Assembly (NCBI GenBank): GCA_947383875.1
Contig: CANDEX010000072.1
Location: 1-8,071, forward strand
DNA: 8,071 bases
Direction of reading: 5' to 3'
Source: an uncultured Azospirillum sp.
GTDB lineage: Bacteria; Pseudomonadota; Alphaproteobacteria; RF32; CAG-239
The notes under the pieces were generated by a model, which worked only from the letters and a program-made list of their open reading frames with translations, was not told the origin of the DNA and made no database searches. Shown piece by piece: positions 1 to 5,780 of this stretch. A program made the translations under genes and the position numbers. Each line of letters begins with the position of its first letter. Positions within the stretch are counted from its first letter, which is position 1.

Positions 1-2
1 GC

Positions 3-1130
3 AGCCACATTCTCAACGGCGATTTTGATGCAGACATGGCGGCCGGAATTCAAAATTTGCTGAGGGAAAAAGGTATTAAAATTTATCTTAATACCAAAGT
101 TGAGGCTTTCGGCGACAAAAGCATCTCTCTCAGTAGCGGTCACACCATTGATTACGACATGGCGATAATTGCTACCGGTGTCAAACCCGATTTGCGTCTT
201 TCAGTACTTTCTGATTTAGAAATCGGCGAAACCGGAGGCCTGATTGTCAATGAATATATGCAGACATCAGATAAAGATATATATGCGGCAGGAGATGACA
301 TTGAAGTTATTAATTTAGTCACTCACAAACCGGTCCGTATGGCTCAGGCCGGACTAGCCATAAAAGAAGCCCGCGTTATTGCCGAACATCTGGCCGGTAT
401 TTCACACAAATTCAAATTCGCCCTAAAGACATCAGTTGCTCAAATATTCGGATATACGGCCGCAGCTGTAGGTGCAACGGAAAATGATTTGCAGACAACA
501 GGAACAGAATATGAAAAGATTCACTTGTATGCTTATGCCCATTCAGGATATCTTCCGAACAATCATCTCTGCCTTTACAAGCTACTCTTTGACCATAATG
601 GCGTATTACTCGGAGCCCAAGGCTGGGGACGTTCGGGAGTTGCCAGACGCCTAGATGTTTTATCAACTGCTTTGATTACCGGCGTTCGCACCGAAGAACT
701 GGAAGATTTGGCATTATGTTACGCTCCGCCTTACGGCAATGCCAGCGATGCCGTCAATACGCTTGGCACAATGGCCGGAAATGTTCTTTCCGGACGAGTT
801 AAATTTATTTCACCGTTCAGCATAGAATGGAATAATCTGGCACAAGACGCGATGATTATTGATGTTCGACCTCCGGAAATGTTTGAAACCGACCACCTGA
901 AAAATGCCATCAACATTCCGCAGACGGCCATGCGCAGCAATCTTGATTCCATTCCACAAGACAAGCCTGTCATTTTGTATTGCAATCGCAGTATCCGTGC
1001 TTATTTGGCTGCTGTCATGTTAAAAAACAGAGGTTTTGACAATATCTTTGTTCTCAGCGGAGGTTTGTATTTATATAATGAACTCAATAAAAATCAAGCA
1101 GAAGAAAATGAAACCCAAGCCTTGCTGTAA
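3..1130 (+). CDS. FAD/NAD(P)-dependent disulfide reductase with C-terminal rhodanese domain (5' partial)
   Basis: The reading frame is open to the left edge, so the ATG at 36 is internal and the N-terminal FAD domain, with its expected redox cysteine, is missing. Numbering from the codon at 36, the NAD-domain remainder carries IIATGVKPD (44-52). The second FAD-contacting motif, TSDKDIYAAGD, is at 77-87. The pyridine-nucleotide-disulfide dimerisation domain spans about 130-250 and contains YAPPYG (229-234). A rhodanese domain follows at about 262-350, with IIDVRPPEMF and the active-site loop C316-N-R-S-I-R321. This order matches CoA-disulfide reductase/NADH oxidase-rhodanese fusions (CoADR-RHD), cytosolic enzymes that reduce CoA disulfides, persulfides or polysulfides with NAD(P)H. 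The exact substrate cannot be read from the sequence. No partner gene is visible in the window. The family call is strong and the substrate is open. Confidence 0.9.
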   Translation, partial: SHILNGDFDADMAAGIQNLLREKGIKIYLNTKVEAFGDKSISLSSGHTIDYDMAIIATGVKPDLRLSVLSDLEIGETGGLIVNEYMQTSDKDIYAAGDDIEVINLVTHKPVRMAQAGLAIKEARVIAEHLAGISHKFKFALKTSVAQIFGYTAAAVGATENDLQTTGTEYEKIHLYAYAHSGYLPNNHLCLYKLLFDHNGVLLGAQGWGRSGVARRLDVLSTALITGVRTEELEDLALCYAPPYGNASDAVNTLGTMAGNVLSGRVKFISPFSIEWNNLAQDAMIIDVRPPEMFETDHLKNAINIPQTAMRSNLDSIPQDKPVILYCNRSIRAYLAAVMLKNRGFDNIFVLSGGLYLYNELNKNQAEENETQALL

Positions 1131-1227
1131 ATTGTCAACTATTACCGATTTCTGATTGACGAAATAAAGTTAAAGGAGTAATTTGTAATCAGAAAAAAAT
1201 TATTAATTACCTTTAAACCTAACAGCA

Positions 1228-1350
1228 ATGAAAGACTTATTTTTATGGATTTGCGCAGCACCGGCTTTTATCGGTTTTGCAGTAGTTATCTCCCTGGGGC
1301 TTTGGAGTTTTGTCTCCACTTTTTCGGACAGCGAACCTCAAATCCTCTGA
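1228..1350 (+). CDS. Possible 40-residue single-span membrane peptide
   Basis: A short ORF starts at ATG 1228 and stops at TGA 1348-1350. Its product begins MKDLFLWICAAPAF and carries one uninterrupted hydrophobic stretch, about residues 4-29, followed by a short polar tail (STFSDSEPQIL). That is the profile of a small inner-membrane protein with one span. An in-frame stop lies upstream at 1204-1206 and there is no alternative start between. No good ribosome-binding site sits directly ahead of the ATG; the nearest purine-rich run, AAAGGAG (1172-1178), is about 50 bases upstream. I do not recognise the peptide. Its position 97 bases after the oxidoreductase could make it a distal member of that transcript. 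The hydrophobic profile argues for a real gene and the missing Shine-Dalgarno sequence argues against. Confidence 0.4.
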   Translation: MKDLFLWICAAPAFIGFAVVISLGLWSFVSTFSDSEPQIL

Positions 1351-1369
1351 AATGACTATTGGTTGCGCC

Positions 1370-1398
1370 GCGGTTTCATTATTTAATAATGACACCGC
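1370..1398. repeat. 29-base near-perfect palindrome
   Basis: The two 14-base arms GCGGTTTCATTATT (1370-1383) and AATAATGACACCGC (1385-1398) are reverse complements except for one T/C mismatch, around a single central base. There is no T-run on either side, so it is not a canonical terminator. It could be a processing or mRNA-end-protecting hairpin, or a protein-binding site. Confidence 0.6.
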
Positions 1399-1459
1399 CT
1401 TATGATAACACTCACGCTGACATACGGCCGGTTTGTTATTTTATGTAAAAGTTCTCAAT

Positions 1460-1473
1460 ACTGTCTGGACAGT
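1460..1473. repeat. Small inverted repeat ACTGTC-TG-GACAGT
   Basis: Six-base arms around a two-base centre lie 12 bases before the terminator stem. It may be an operator-sized site or part of a transcript ending at the terminator. No function can be assigned. Confidence 0.3.
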
Positions 1474-1485
1474 AACTTTGTAAAG

Positions 1486-1517
1486 AAGGTTTGATATCCG
1501 GTATCAAACCTTTTTTG
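1486..1517 (+). terminator. Intrinsic terminator
   Basis: A perfect 11-bp stem, AAGGTTTGATA (1486-1496) with TATCAAACCTT (1502-1512), encloses the loop TCCGG. It runs straight into a T-rich tail (TTTTTT G TTT). This ends any transcript coming from the oxidoreductase and the small membrane ORF. Confidence 0.85.
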
Positions 1518-1565
1518 TTTATATTCTTCTTTTCACTCACCCTTTTCCTACAAATGTGAAAATCA

Positions 1566-1614
1566 GGGTGCTTTAAATGTTCAACACACATTTTAGCCAA
1601 AAATAACAGCACCC
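1566..1614. repeat. Widely spaced inverted repeat upstream of the DUF1566-like gene
   Basis: GGGTGCT (1566-1572) and AGCACCC (1608-1614) are exact reverse complements 35 bases apart, just upstream of the -35 element at 1626. They could be paired half-sites for a regulator of the secreted-protein gene or the base of a weak hairpin. I see no gene in 1351-1694. Confidence 0.25.
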
Positions 1615-1625
1615 GCCATTATAAT

Positions 1626-1654
1626 TTGACATAATACGATAGGTATGATATTCT
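1626..1654 (+). promoter_or_regulatory. Sigma70-like promoter for the DUF1566-like gene
   Basis: A consensus -35 TTGACA (1626-1631) is followed after exactly 17 bases by TATTCT (1649-1654). Transcription would start near 1661, giving a leader of about 34 bases before ATG 1695. GAGGTG at 1685-1690 serves as the ribosome-binding site. Confidence 0.6.
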
Positions 1655-1694
1655 AATATCAGGTTTTGATTTAGATATATCTACGAGGTGTGTT

Positions 1695-2501
1695 ATGAAA
1701 ATGTCTCTGCTTGCTTCTTTATGCGGCTGTGTGGTTGTTTGTTTCTCTTTAACCGCTTATGCTGCTTGTGTTCAGCCACCAAGTTGTGAAGAACTGGGAT
1801 TTACCGCTGACGCTTCTAAATGTGAAGGTTCTTTTCTCAAATGCCCCTGGGATTTATCTAAAGCTGCTTGTCTGGAAAAGGCTCCGGAAGCTCCGCTTTT
1901 AATTCTTTATGGAGATGGGACGGTTACAAAAGAAATCCTAAGTAACAAAACACCTATCGGTATCGTTTTTGATGAAACAAATAAACTGGCTGTTGCATTA
2001 ACGGATGTAAAGAAAGACGGCTCTTCGGGCAGTGAACTTATGTACTGGTCAAACAAATTCTATGATATTCCGGGTTTAGAAAACTGCAGCTCTTCAGATA
2101 TAACCTCAAACGCTGATATATCCTGCGGGATAGATGGCCGCACAAATACAGATAAGATATTAGTCTGTGGAAATGAGTGCGGCGGCACACCGGCTGCCAC
2201 CGCCGTTGACCGTTATCAACCAACAAACTGTTCCAAAGACTTCTGTAAAAAAACAAAATGGTTCTTAGCCAGTCTAAGAGACTTACAAAACATTTATACC
2301 AACAAAGCTCAACTTAATACCTCCCTCGCCTTGCTCGCCAACTTCGGCGCGACAACAATCAAAGACGCTTATTATTGGTCTTCAACGGAGGGCAACACCG
2401 ACTATGCATGGAGATTCGATATAAGTAACGGTGTCAAGGGATGGATTAATAAGAACAACTACAACTATAATTACTATGTCAGGCCTGTTCTCGCTTTTTA
2501 A
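1695..2501 (+). CDS. Secreted cysteine-rich protein with DUF1566-like (Lcl C-terminal type) domain
   Basis: The start ATG follows GAGGTG at a good distance. Residues 1-23 form a Sec signal peptide (hydrophobic core about 4-20) with a signal peptidase I site at AYA/A (21-24). The mature N-terminus (24-62) has regularly spaced cysteines in the pattern C..PPSC.ELGF...C....LKCPWD....C, suggesting disulfides in the periplasm or outside the cell. From about 67 onward the protein resembles DUF1566 domains: TPIGIVFDETNKLAVAL (86-102), KWFLASLRDLQNIY (188-201), YYWSSTEG (226-233) and the terminal YYVRPVLAF (260-268). Such domains have a C-type-lectin or FGE-like fold in known cases. The function is unknown and adhesion or ligand binding is an inference. 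The tail is dominated by Asn and Tyr codons (251-261). The gene has its own promoter and is closed by a terminator at 2517. Confidence 0.75.
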   Translation: MKMSLLASLCGCVVVCFSLTAYAACVQPPSCEELGFTADASKCEGSFLKCPWDLSKAACLEKAPEAPLLILYGDGTVTKEILSNKTPIGIVFDETNKLAVALTDVKKDGSSGSELMYWSNKFYDIPGLENCSSSDITSNADISCGIDGRTNTDKILVCGNECGGTPAATAVDRYQPTNCSKDFCKKTKWFLASLRDLQNIYTNKAQLNTSLALLANFGATTIKDAYYWSSTEGNTDYAWRFDISNGVKGWINKNNYNYNYYVRPVLAF

Positions 2502-2516
2502 ACTTTAAACGATGAA

Positions 2517-2540
2517 AAAGGCTCCTAAAAAGGAGCCTTT
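2517..2540. terminator. Bidirectional intrinsic terminator between convergent genes
   Basis: A perfect 10-bp stem, AAAGGCTCCT (2517-2526) with AGGAGCCTTT (2531-2540), encloses an AAAA loop. The plus strand reads into a T/A-rich tail and the minus strand into TTTTT. It sits 15 bases after the DUF1566-like gene and 3 bases past the stop of the glycyl-tRNA synthetase gene, so it serves both. Confidence 0.9.
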
Positions 2541-2543
2541 AAT

Positions 2544-3917
2544 TTAACTCAGAAAATATTCTCTCAGATAAGCCGGTAAATCAGCGACATTAACACGATG
2601 TTGCTCCATCGTATCACGATCGCGAATGGTGACACTTTCCGGCTGATTTTCGATTGTTTCAAAATCAACCGTAATACATAACGGTGTACCGACTTCATCA
2701 TGACGGCGATATGCCTTACCGATATTACCTGTATTTTCCAGAGCAACACGCCCAATACCCAACTTCAACAGATTTTGTTTGATTTCGTGGCATTTGGCCA
2801 TAATCTGCTCATTGTTCTTTTTCAGAGGAATGACTGCAACTTTAATCGGTGCCAGATGTTTTTTCAGCTTCAAAACAATCCGGCTGTTACCCTCACCTAA
2901 ATCTTCTTCCTCATAAGCTTCGGTCAAAACAGCCAAAACCCCGCGGTCAACCCCCATAGACGGTTCAATCACAAACGGCACGACCCAAGAATTGCTGTCG
3001 TCATCACGAATGCAGAGCTTGGTGGTCGAATCACTATTGGGGTGGCAATGGGACGATAAGTTTAATTCATCCTGCCCTTTGGTGTGATTACCCAAGTCAT
3101 AGTCTGTCCGGTTAGCAATACCTTCCAGCTCTTCCATTCCGTGTGGGAACTGATATTCAATATCATAGCAGGCCTTGGCATAGTGCGCCAAATCATCTTT
3201 CGGCGTGGTGTAAATATTGATATTTTCACGTTTCAAGCCCTGTTCTTCCCACCATTTTATACGGGCTTCTTTCCACATTTCATGCCATTTTTCGTCTTCG
3301 CCGGGCATGACAAAAAATTCCAGTTCGGCCTGTTCAAACTCACGAACACGGAAAATGAAGTTGCGCGGCGTAATCTCGTTACGGAAAGATTTACCGATTT
3401 GAGCAATACCAAACGGTAGTTTCCGAGAAGTTGAATCAACAACATTTTTAAATTGCGTGAAGATGGCCTGAGCTGTTTCCGGACGCAGATAGGCAATATT
3501 TTCTGCATTTTCTACCGGACCGACCGTGGTTTTGAACATCAGGTTGAACGGACGCGGTTCAGTCAAATCCGTTGAACCGCAGTTCGGGCATTTGCCATCC
3601 TGAATATGGTCAGCACGAAAACGGCCTTTGCATTTGCGGCAGTCGGTCATCGGATCAGAAAAAGTATCTTCATGTCCGGAATAGTGCAGAACTTTACGAT
3701 TGGTCAGAATCGAAGCATCCAGTCCTTCAACATCATCACGCTCATAGACCATTGCACGCCACCAAGCCGCTTTCAGATTGTTTTTAAGCTCAACGCCCAA
3801 CGGACCATAGTCATAAACACCTTGCAAGCCGCCGTATATATCGGCATTCTGAAAAATAAATCCGCGGCGTTTACATAAGGAGACCAGCTGGTCCATTGTT
3901 TTTGCAACCATTTCCAT
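2544..3917 (-). CDS. glyQS: Glycine--tRNA ligase, dimeric (alpha2) type
   Basis: This cytosolic class II aminoacyl-tRNA synthetase charges tRNA-Gly with glycine using ATP. The N-terminus [20 protein letters not shown] (18-37, approximately motif 1 region) is diagnostic of the single-chain alpha2 enzyme. A four-cysteine zinc site is formed by C93, C96, C110 and C113. Other landmarks are LRPETAQ (144-150), motif 2 around FRNEITPRN (178-186), and [10 protein letters not shown] (193-202). Motif 3 is [14 protein letters not shown] (318-331). The anticodon-binding domain occupies about 355-455. At 457 residues it is full length. The ATG at 3917 lies only 3 bases after the AAAGGG element, whereas the second ATG (Met3, 3911) is 9 bases away, so translation may start there. 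The enzyme differs from the glyQ/glyS two-subunit form usual in proteobacteria. Confidence 0.97.
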   Translation of the reverse strand: MEMVAKTMDQLVSLCKRRGFIFQNADIYGGLQGVYDYGPLGVELKNNLKAAWWRAMVYERDDVEGLDASILTNRKVLHYSGHEDTFSDPMTDCRKCKGRFRADHIQDGKCPNCGSTDLTEPRPFNLMFKTTVGPVENAENIAYLRPETAQAIFTQFKNVVDSTSRKLPFGIAQIGKSFRNEITPRNFIFRVREFEQAELEFFVMPGEDEKWHEMWKEARIKWWEEQGLKRENINIYTTPKDDLAHYAKACYDIEYQFPHGMEELEGIANRTDYDLGNHTKGQDELNLSSHCHPNSDSTTKLCIRDDDSNSWVVPFVIEPSMGVDRGVLAVLTEAYEEEDLGEGNSRIVLKLKKHLAPIKVAVIPLKKNNEQIMAKCHEIKQNLLKLGIGRVALENTGNIGKAYRRHDEVGTPLCITVDFETIENQPESVTIRDRDTMEQHRVNVADLPAYLREYFLS

Positions 3918-3960
3918 ATTCCCTTTGAAATAAGATAGTAAAAAATTAACTTATTACTTG

Positions 3961-3966
3961 TATAAT
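3961..3966 (+). promoter_or_regulatory. -10-like box for the HAD phosphatase gene
   Basis: TATAAT, directly preceded by TTG, lies in the 84-base gap between the divergent synthetase and phosphatase genes, 36 bases before ATG 4002. There is no convincing -35 at the usual distance. GGAG at 3988-3991 is the likely ribosome-binding site. Confidence 0.35.
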
Positions 3967-4001
3967 AATAAATCCCAAAAAGCAAGCGGAGATAATGAGA
4001 A

Positions 4002-4868
4002 ATGCAAAATAATAAGACAAAAGTGGCGTTAATTTATGACTTTGATGAAACATTAAGCACTCAATATATGCAGGATTTCTGCCTGATTCCGCAGTTTGGT
4101 ATGACCCCGGATGAATTTTGGGCAAAGGCAAATCAATGGTCGCGCGAAAATGATGCTGATCAAGTAACCGGCAGTATGTATTATTTTATGAAAAAAGCTA
4201 AAGAAATGGGCATTCGCTTGACGAAAGATAATCTGAAAAACTGCGGAAAAGGTGTGGTTTATTTTCCGGGCGTATTGGATTGGTTTAATCGCATTAATCG
4301 TTTTGGTGCCAGCTTAGATTTAGAGATTGAACATTATATCATTTCTTCGGGCTACGAAGAAATTATGGAAGGCACAGAAGTCCGTAAATATTTCAAAGAT
4401 GTTTTTGCCTGCTCTTACGCCTTTGGTGAAGACGGCACGCCTGTTTGGCCGGCACGTGTTATTAATTACAGTATCAAAACCCAATACTTGTCAAAAATCA
4501 ATAAAGGCCTGGGAAAAAACGACGACGTGGCTGTTAATGAATTTACGCCGGATGAAGAACGCCCCATTCCTTTTAAAAGAATGATTTATTTCGGGGACGG
4601 AATGACGGATATCCCCTCAATGAAACTGACCAAGGATCGAGGCGGAAATGCCATCGCCGTCTATAATCAAAGCAGCACCAGTAAACATAAAGCTTTACGC
4701 CTGCTGGTTGACAATAGAGTAAATTTTGCGCTGCACGCTGATTATCGCGAAAATAAAGAATTAGACAGAGTGGTTAAAACAATTTTAGACCGTATCGCAA
4801 CCGAACGAGATTTGGACTTACTCAAAGCCCGTGAGGAAAAGAAAAAACAACTCCTGAAAAACGATTAA
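4002..4868 (+). CDS. HAD-superfamily phosphatase
   Basis: All four haloacid-dehalogenase motifs are visible. Motif I is DFDETLS with nucleophile D13 and acid/base D15. Motif II is IISSG (113-117). Motif III is probably K159 in SIKTQYL. Motif IV is FGDGMTD (197-203). The cap region between motifs I and II (about 20-110) is mostly helical in character, as in the phosphoserine-phosphatase-like branch. The tail (265-288) is highly charged and probably helical (ERDLDLLKAREEKKKQLLK). The protein is expected to be cytosolic because it has no signal peptide. The enzyme class is Mg-dependent phosphomonoesterase via an aspartyl-phosphate. The substrate cannot be told, and a serB function is not supported by the sequence alone. 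It is transcribed divergently from the glycyl-tRNA synthetase and I see no clear intrinsic terminator after its stop. Confidence 0.88.
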   Translation: MQNNKTKVALIYDFDETLSTQYMQDFCLIPQFGMTPDEFWAKANQWSRENDADQVTGSMYYFMKKAKEMGIRLTKDNLKNCGKGVVYFPGVLDWFNRINRFGASLDLEIEHYIISSGYEEIMEGTEVRKYFKDVFACSYAFGEDGTPVWPARVINYSIKTQYLSKINKGLGKNDDVAVNEFTPDEERPIPFKRMIYFGDGMTDIPSMKLTKDRGGNAIAVYNQSSTSKHKALRLLVDNRVNFALHADYRENKELDRVVKTILDRIATERDLDLLKAREEKKKQLLKND

Positions 4869-4897
4869 ATAAATTTTTATAACAATAAAAAAAATGC

Positions 4898-4926
4898 TTG
4901 CATTAATTAAAATTATAGCATAAATA
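4898..4926 (+). promoter_or_regulatory. Probable promoter of the tRNA-Gln gene
   Basis: TTGCAT (4898-4903), a 17-base spacer and TAAATA (4921-4926) lie about 48 bases before the tRNA. The predicted leader contains two mutually exclusive small hairpins, ATGCAC...GTGCAT (4932-4948) and CGATG...CATCG (4937-4950). Confidence 0.4.
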
Positions 4927-4973
4927 TATCCATGCACGATGAGTGCATCGGCATCTTACCCGCCAAAAAATAT

Positions 4974-5048
4974 TGGGGTGTCGCCAAGTGGTAAGGCATC
5001 GGCTTTTGGTGCCGACATTCGTTGGTTCGAATCCAGCCACCCCAGCCA
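4974..5048 (+). tRNA. tRNA-Gln (anticodon TTG), CCA encoded
   Basis: The cloverleaf can be drawn by hand. The acceptor stem is TGGGGTG (4974-4980) with CACCCCA (5038-5044), then discriminator G and an encoded CCA (5046-5048). The anticodon stem TCGGC/GCCGA encloses loop TTTTGGT with anticodon TTG at 5006-5008, reading CAA. The T arm contains GGTTCGAATCC. Overall it aligns well with the known Escherichia coli tRNA-Gln. It sits at the border with the accessory region and is a plausible integration target. Confidence 0.96.
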
Positions 5049-5063
5049 AAACCAGGGTAACCC

Positions 5064-5101
5064 TTTGATTTTTCAGAGAATTTACCAGTTTCAAAATCAA
5101 A
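5064..5101. repeat. 9-bp inverted repeat downstream of tRNA-Gln
   Basis: TTTGATTTT (5064-5072) and AAAATCAAA (5093-5101) are exact reverse complements 20 bases apart. The shorter palindrome AGGGTAACCCT (5054-5064) overlaps its left end. This could be a 3' processing structure of the tRNA precursor or part of a recombination site. Confidence 0.35.
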
Positions 5102-5104
5102 TTT

Positions 5105-5138
5105 TTAGCACCTGCTAATGTCGGGTGCTAATTTTTTT
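5105..5138 (+). terminator. Intrinsic terminator after tRNA-Gln
   Basis: TTAGCACC (5105-5112) pairs with GGTGCTAA (5124-5131), followed by seven Ts (5132-5138). The loop contains CTGCTAATGTC, which recurs at 5148-5158. Confidence 0.75.
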
Positions 5139-5158
5139 ATCAAAATACTGCTAATGTC
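5112..5158 (+). repeat. Direct repeat CTGCTAATGTC within a GCTAA-rich cluster
   Basis: The 11-base sequence occurs at 5112-5122 and 5148-5158, with starts 36 bases apart. The core GCTAA, or its complement TTAGC, appears six times between 5105 and 5197. These lie between the tRNA and the integrase-like ORF, where arm-type or excisionase sites of an integrative element would be expected. Confidence 0.4.
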
Positions 5159-5168
5159 ATTGTCAAAA

Positions 5169-5197
5169 ATTAGCCTTTGTTAACTGAAAGGGCTAAT
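5169..5197 (+). promoter_or_regulatory. Hairpin sequestering the ribosome-binding site of the integrase-like ORF
   Basis: ATTAGCCTTT (5169-5178) can pair with AAAGGGCTAAT (5187-5197) with one bulged G. The stem covers the Shine-Dalgarno AAAGGG (5187-5192) and ends against ATG 5198, so folding would reduce translation initiation. Confidence 0.45.
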
Positions 5198-5470
5198 ATG
5201 AAACTTTACAACCGTAAAACCTACTACTATACTATCATTACTATTCCTAAGTGTTTAATTTCCCAATACGGTAAGAAACAGATTTGGAGATCGTTGAATA
5301 CCAAGGATTATAAGTTGGCTAAACTACGAGCGGAGTTTGAAACCATGTCTATTCGACGTAAATTATTGAACGATCTCAATAAACACAAACAAAATTCTAC
5401 TCCAACAATGAATTTTGACGACTTTTACGACGATGATGACGCTACACCTAACCTTGATGCAATCGATTAG
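5198..5470 (+). CDS. Integrase-N-terminus-like small protein (DUF6538-like), possible tyrosine recombinase remnant
   Basis: I chose ATG 5198 because AAAGGG lies 5 bases ahead; the in-frame TTG at 5177 has no such support. The 90-residue product has the pattern of the leader domain of many phage tyrosine recombinases: a YYYTIITIPKCL strand (9-20), then KKQIWRSLNTKDYKLAKLRA (26-45). This resembles the R.SL.T.d...A...A signature of DUF6538-type domains. The catalytic recombinase domain (R...HxxR...Y) is absent here and I see none downstream. The tail is acidic (FDDFYDDDDA, 73-82). It may be a decayed integrase or a free-standing regulator built from the domain. Lying 150 bases after tRNA-Gln, it fits an element integrated at that tRNA. 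Its end overlaps the next small ORF by 14 bases in another frame. Confidence 0.6.
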   Translation: MKLYNRKTYYYTIITIPKCLISQYGKKQIWRSLNTKDYKLAKLRAEFETMSIRRKLLNDLNKHKQNSTPTMNFDDFYDDDDATPNLDAID

Positions 5471-5546
5471 AGAGCTTGCTTTTGGTAATAATACTCATAA
5501 TGAGGGCTGGAAAGATATTTATCAGGCTATATGGAGCGAAAAATGA
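5457..5546 (+). CDS. Possible 29-residue linking ORF, overlapping both neighbours
   Basis: ATG 5457 opens a frame encoding MQSIRELAFGNN and ending DIYQAIWSEK. Its stop TGA (5544-5546) overlaps the next gene's ATG as ATGA. Its start overlaps the end of the DUF6538-like gene. The composition looks protein-like, with an amphipathic C-terminal helix. Two readings are possible: a tiny translationally coupled gene, or the former continuation of the 5198 gene displaced by a frameshift near 5457-5470. No strong ribosome-binding site precedes it. I do not recognise it. Confidence 0.35.
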   Translation: MQSIRELAFGNNTHNEGWKDIYQAIWSEK

Positions 5547-5755
5547 GGAAAATATTTCATTTATTAACATTTTTATTTATGATTTCACCAGCTTTTGCGG
5601 CTGATAACGAACCGGTAGTCATGAATACTCAAACATATATCTATCATAACCCCAACTGCAAATGGGCTAAAAAATGCACCAAGAATTGTATCAAAACGAC
5701 CAAACAAAAAGCCCAAACTCAAGGAGCAAGGGCTTGTAAAGTCTGCGGCGATTAG
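5543..5755 (+). CDS. Small secreted His/Cys protein with putative zinc-binding module
   Basis: I chose ATG 5543 over the in-frame ATG at 5531 because GGAG (5533-5536) sits 6 bases ahead, and the protein then starts directly with a signal peptide. Residues 1-19 (MRKIFHLLTFLFMISPAFA) end in a signal peptidase I site before A20. The mature part is about 51 residues and basic. It contains TYIYHNPNC (31-39), C45, C49 and a closing CKVC (65-68). The arrangement YHxxxC ... A..G...CxxC resembles the small metal-binding tails found on secreted nucleases and Ada-type zinc modules, so a folded zinc or disulfide domain is likely. The function is unknown. It is the last gene of the short plus-strand cluster, coupled by ATGA to the preceding ORF and converging on the reverse transcriptase 25 bases away. 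Confidence 0.65.
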   Translation: MRKIFHLLTFLFMISPAFAADNEPVVMNTQTYIYHNPNCKWAKKCTKNCIKTTKQKAQTQGARACKVCGD

Positions 5756-5780
5756 AACAAAAACATACTAAAAATTTACA

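Noticed and set aside
36..38. ATG 36 as the true start of the oxidoreductase
   Set aside because: The frame stays open and family-like (ILNGDFDAD) upstream to the window edge, and the whole FAD-binding N-terminus would be missing.
2564..3878. Several frames of 60-111 codons overlapping the synthetase gene on both strands
   Set aside because: They are out-of-frame shadows of a strongly conserved gene and show no family resemblance or ribosome-binding sites.
4903..5100. 65-codon minus-strand frame across tRNA-Gln
   Set aside because: It reads through the tRNA gene; such frames (with FEPTNVGTKSRC) are a familiar artefact of antisense tRNA.
5177..5179. TTG 5177 as start of the integrase-like ORF
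   Set aside because: It has no ribosome-binding site and lies in the hairpin stem; ATG 5198 has AAAGGG at good spacing.
5105..5197. CRISPR array
   Set aside because: The repeats are only 5-11 bases with irregular spacing and take part in hairpins; there are no cas genes.
5531..5533. ATG 5531 as start of the small secreted protein
   Set aside because: This ATG lies inside the likely ribosome-binding site for ATG 5543, and starting at 5543 gives a standard signal peptide.
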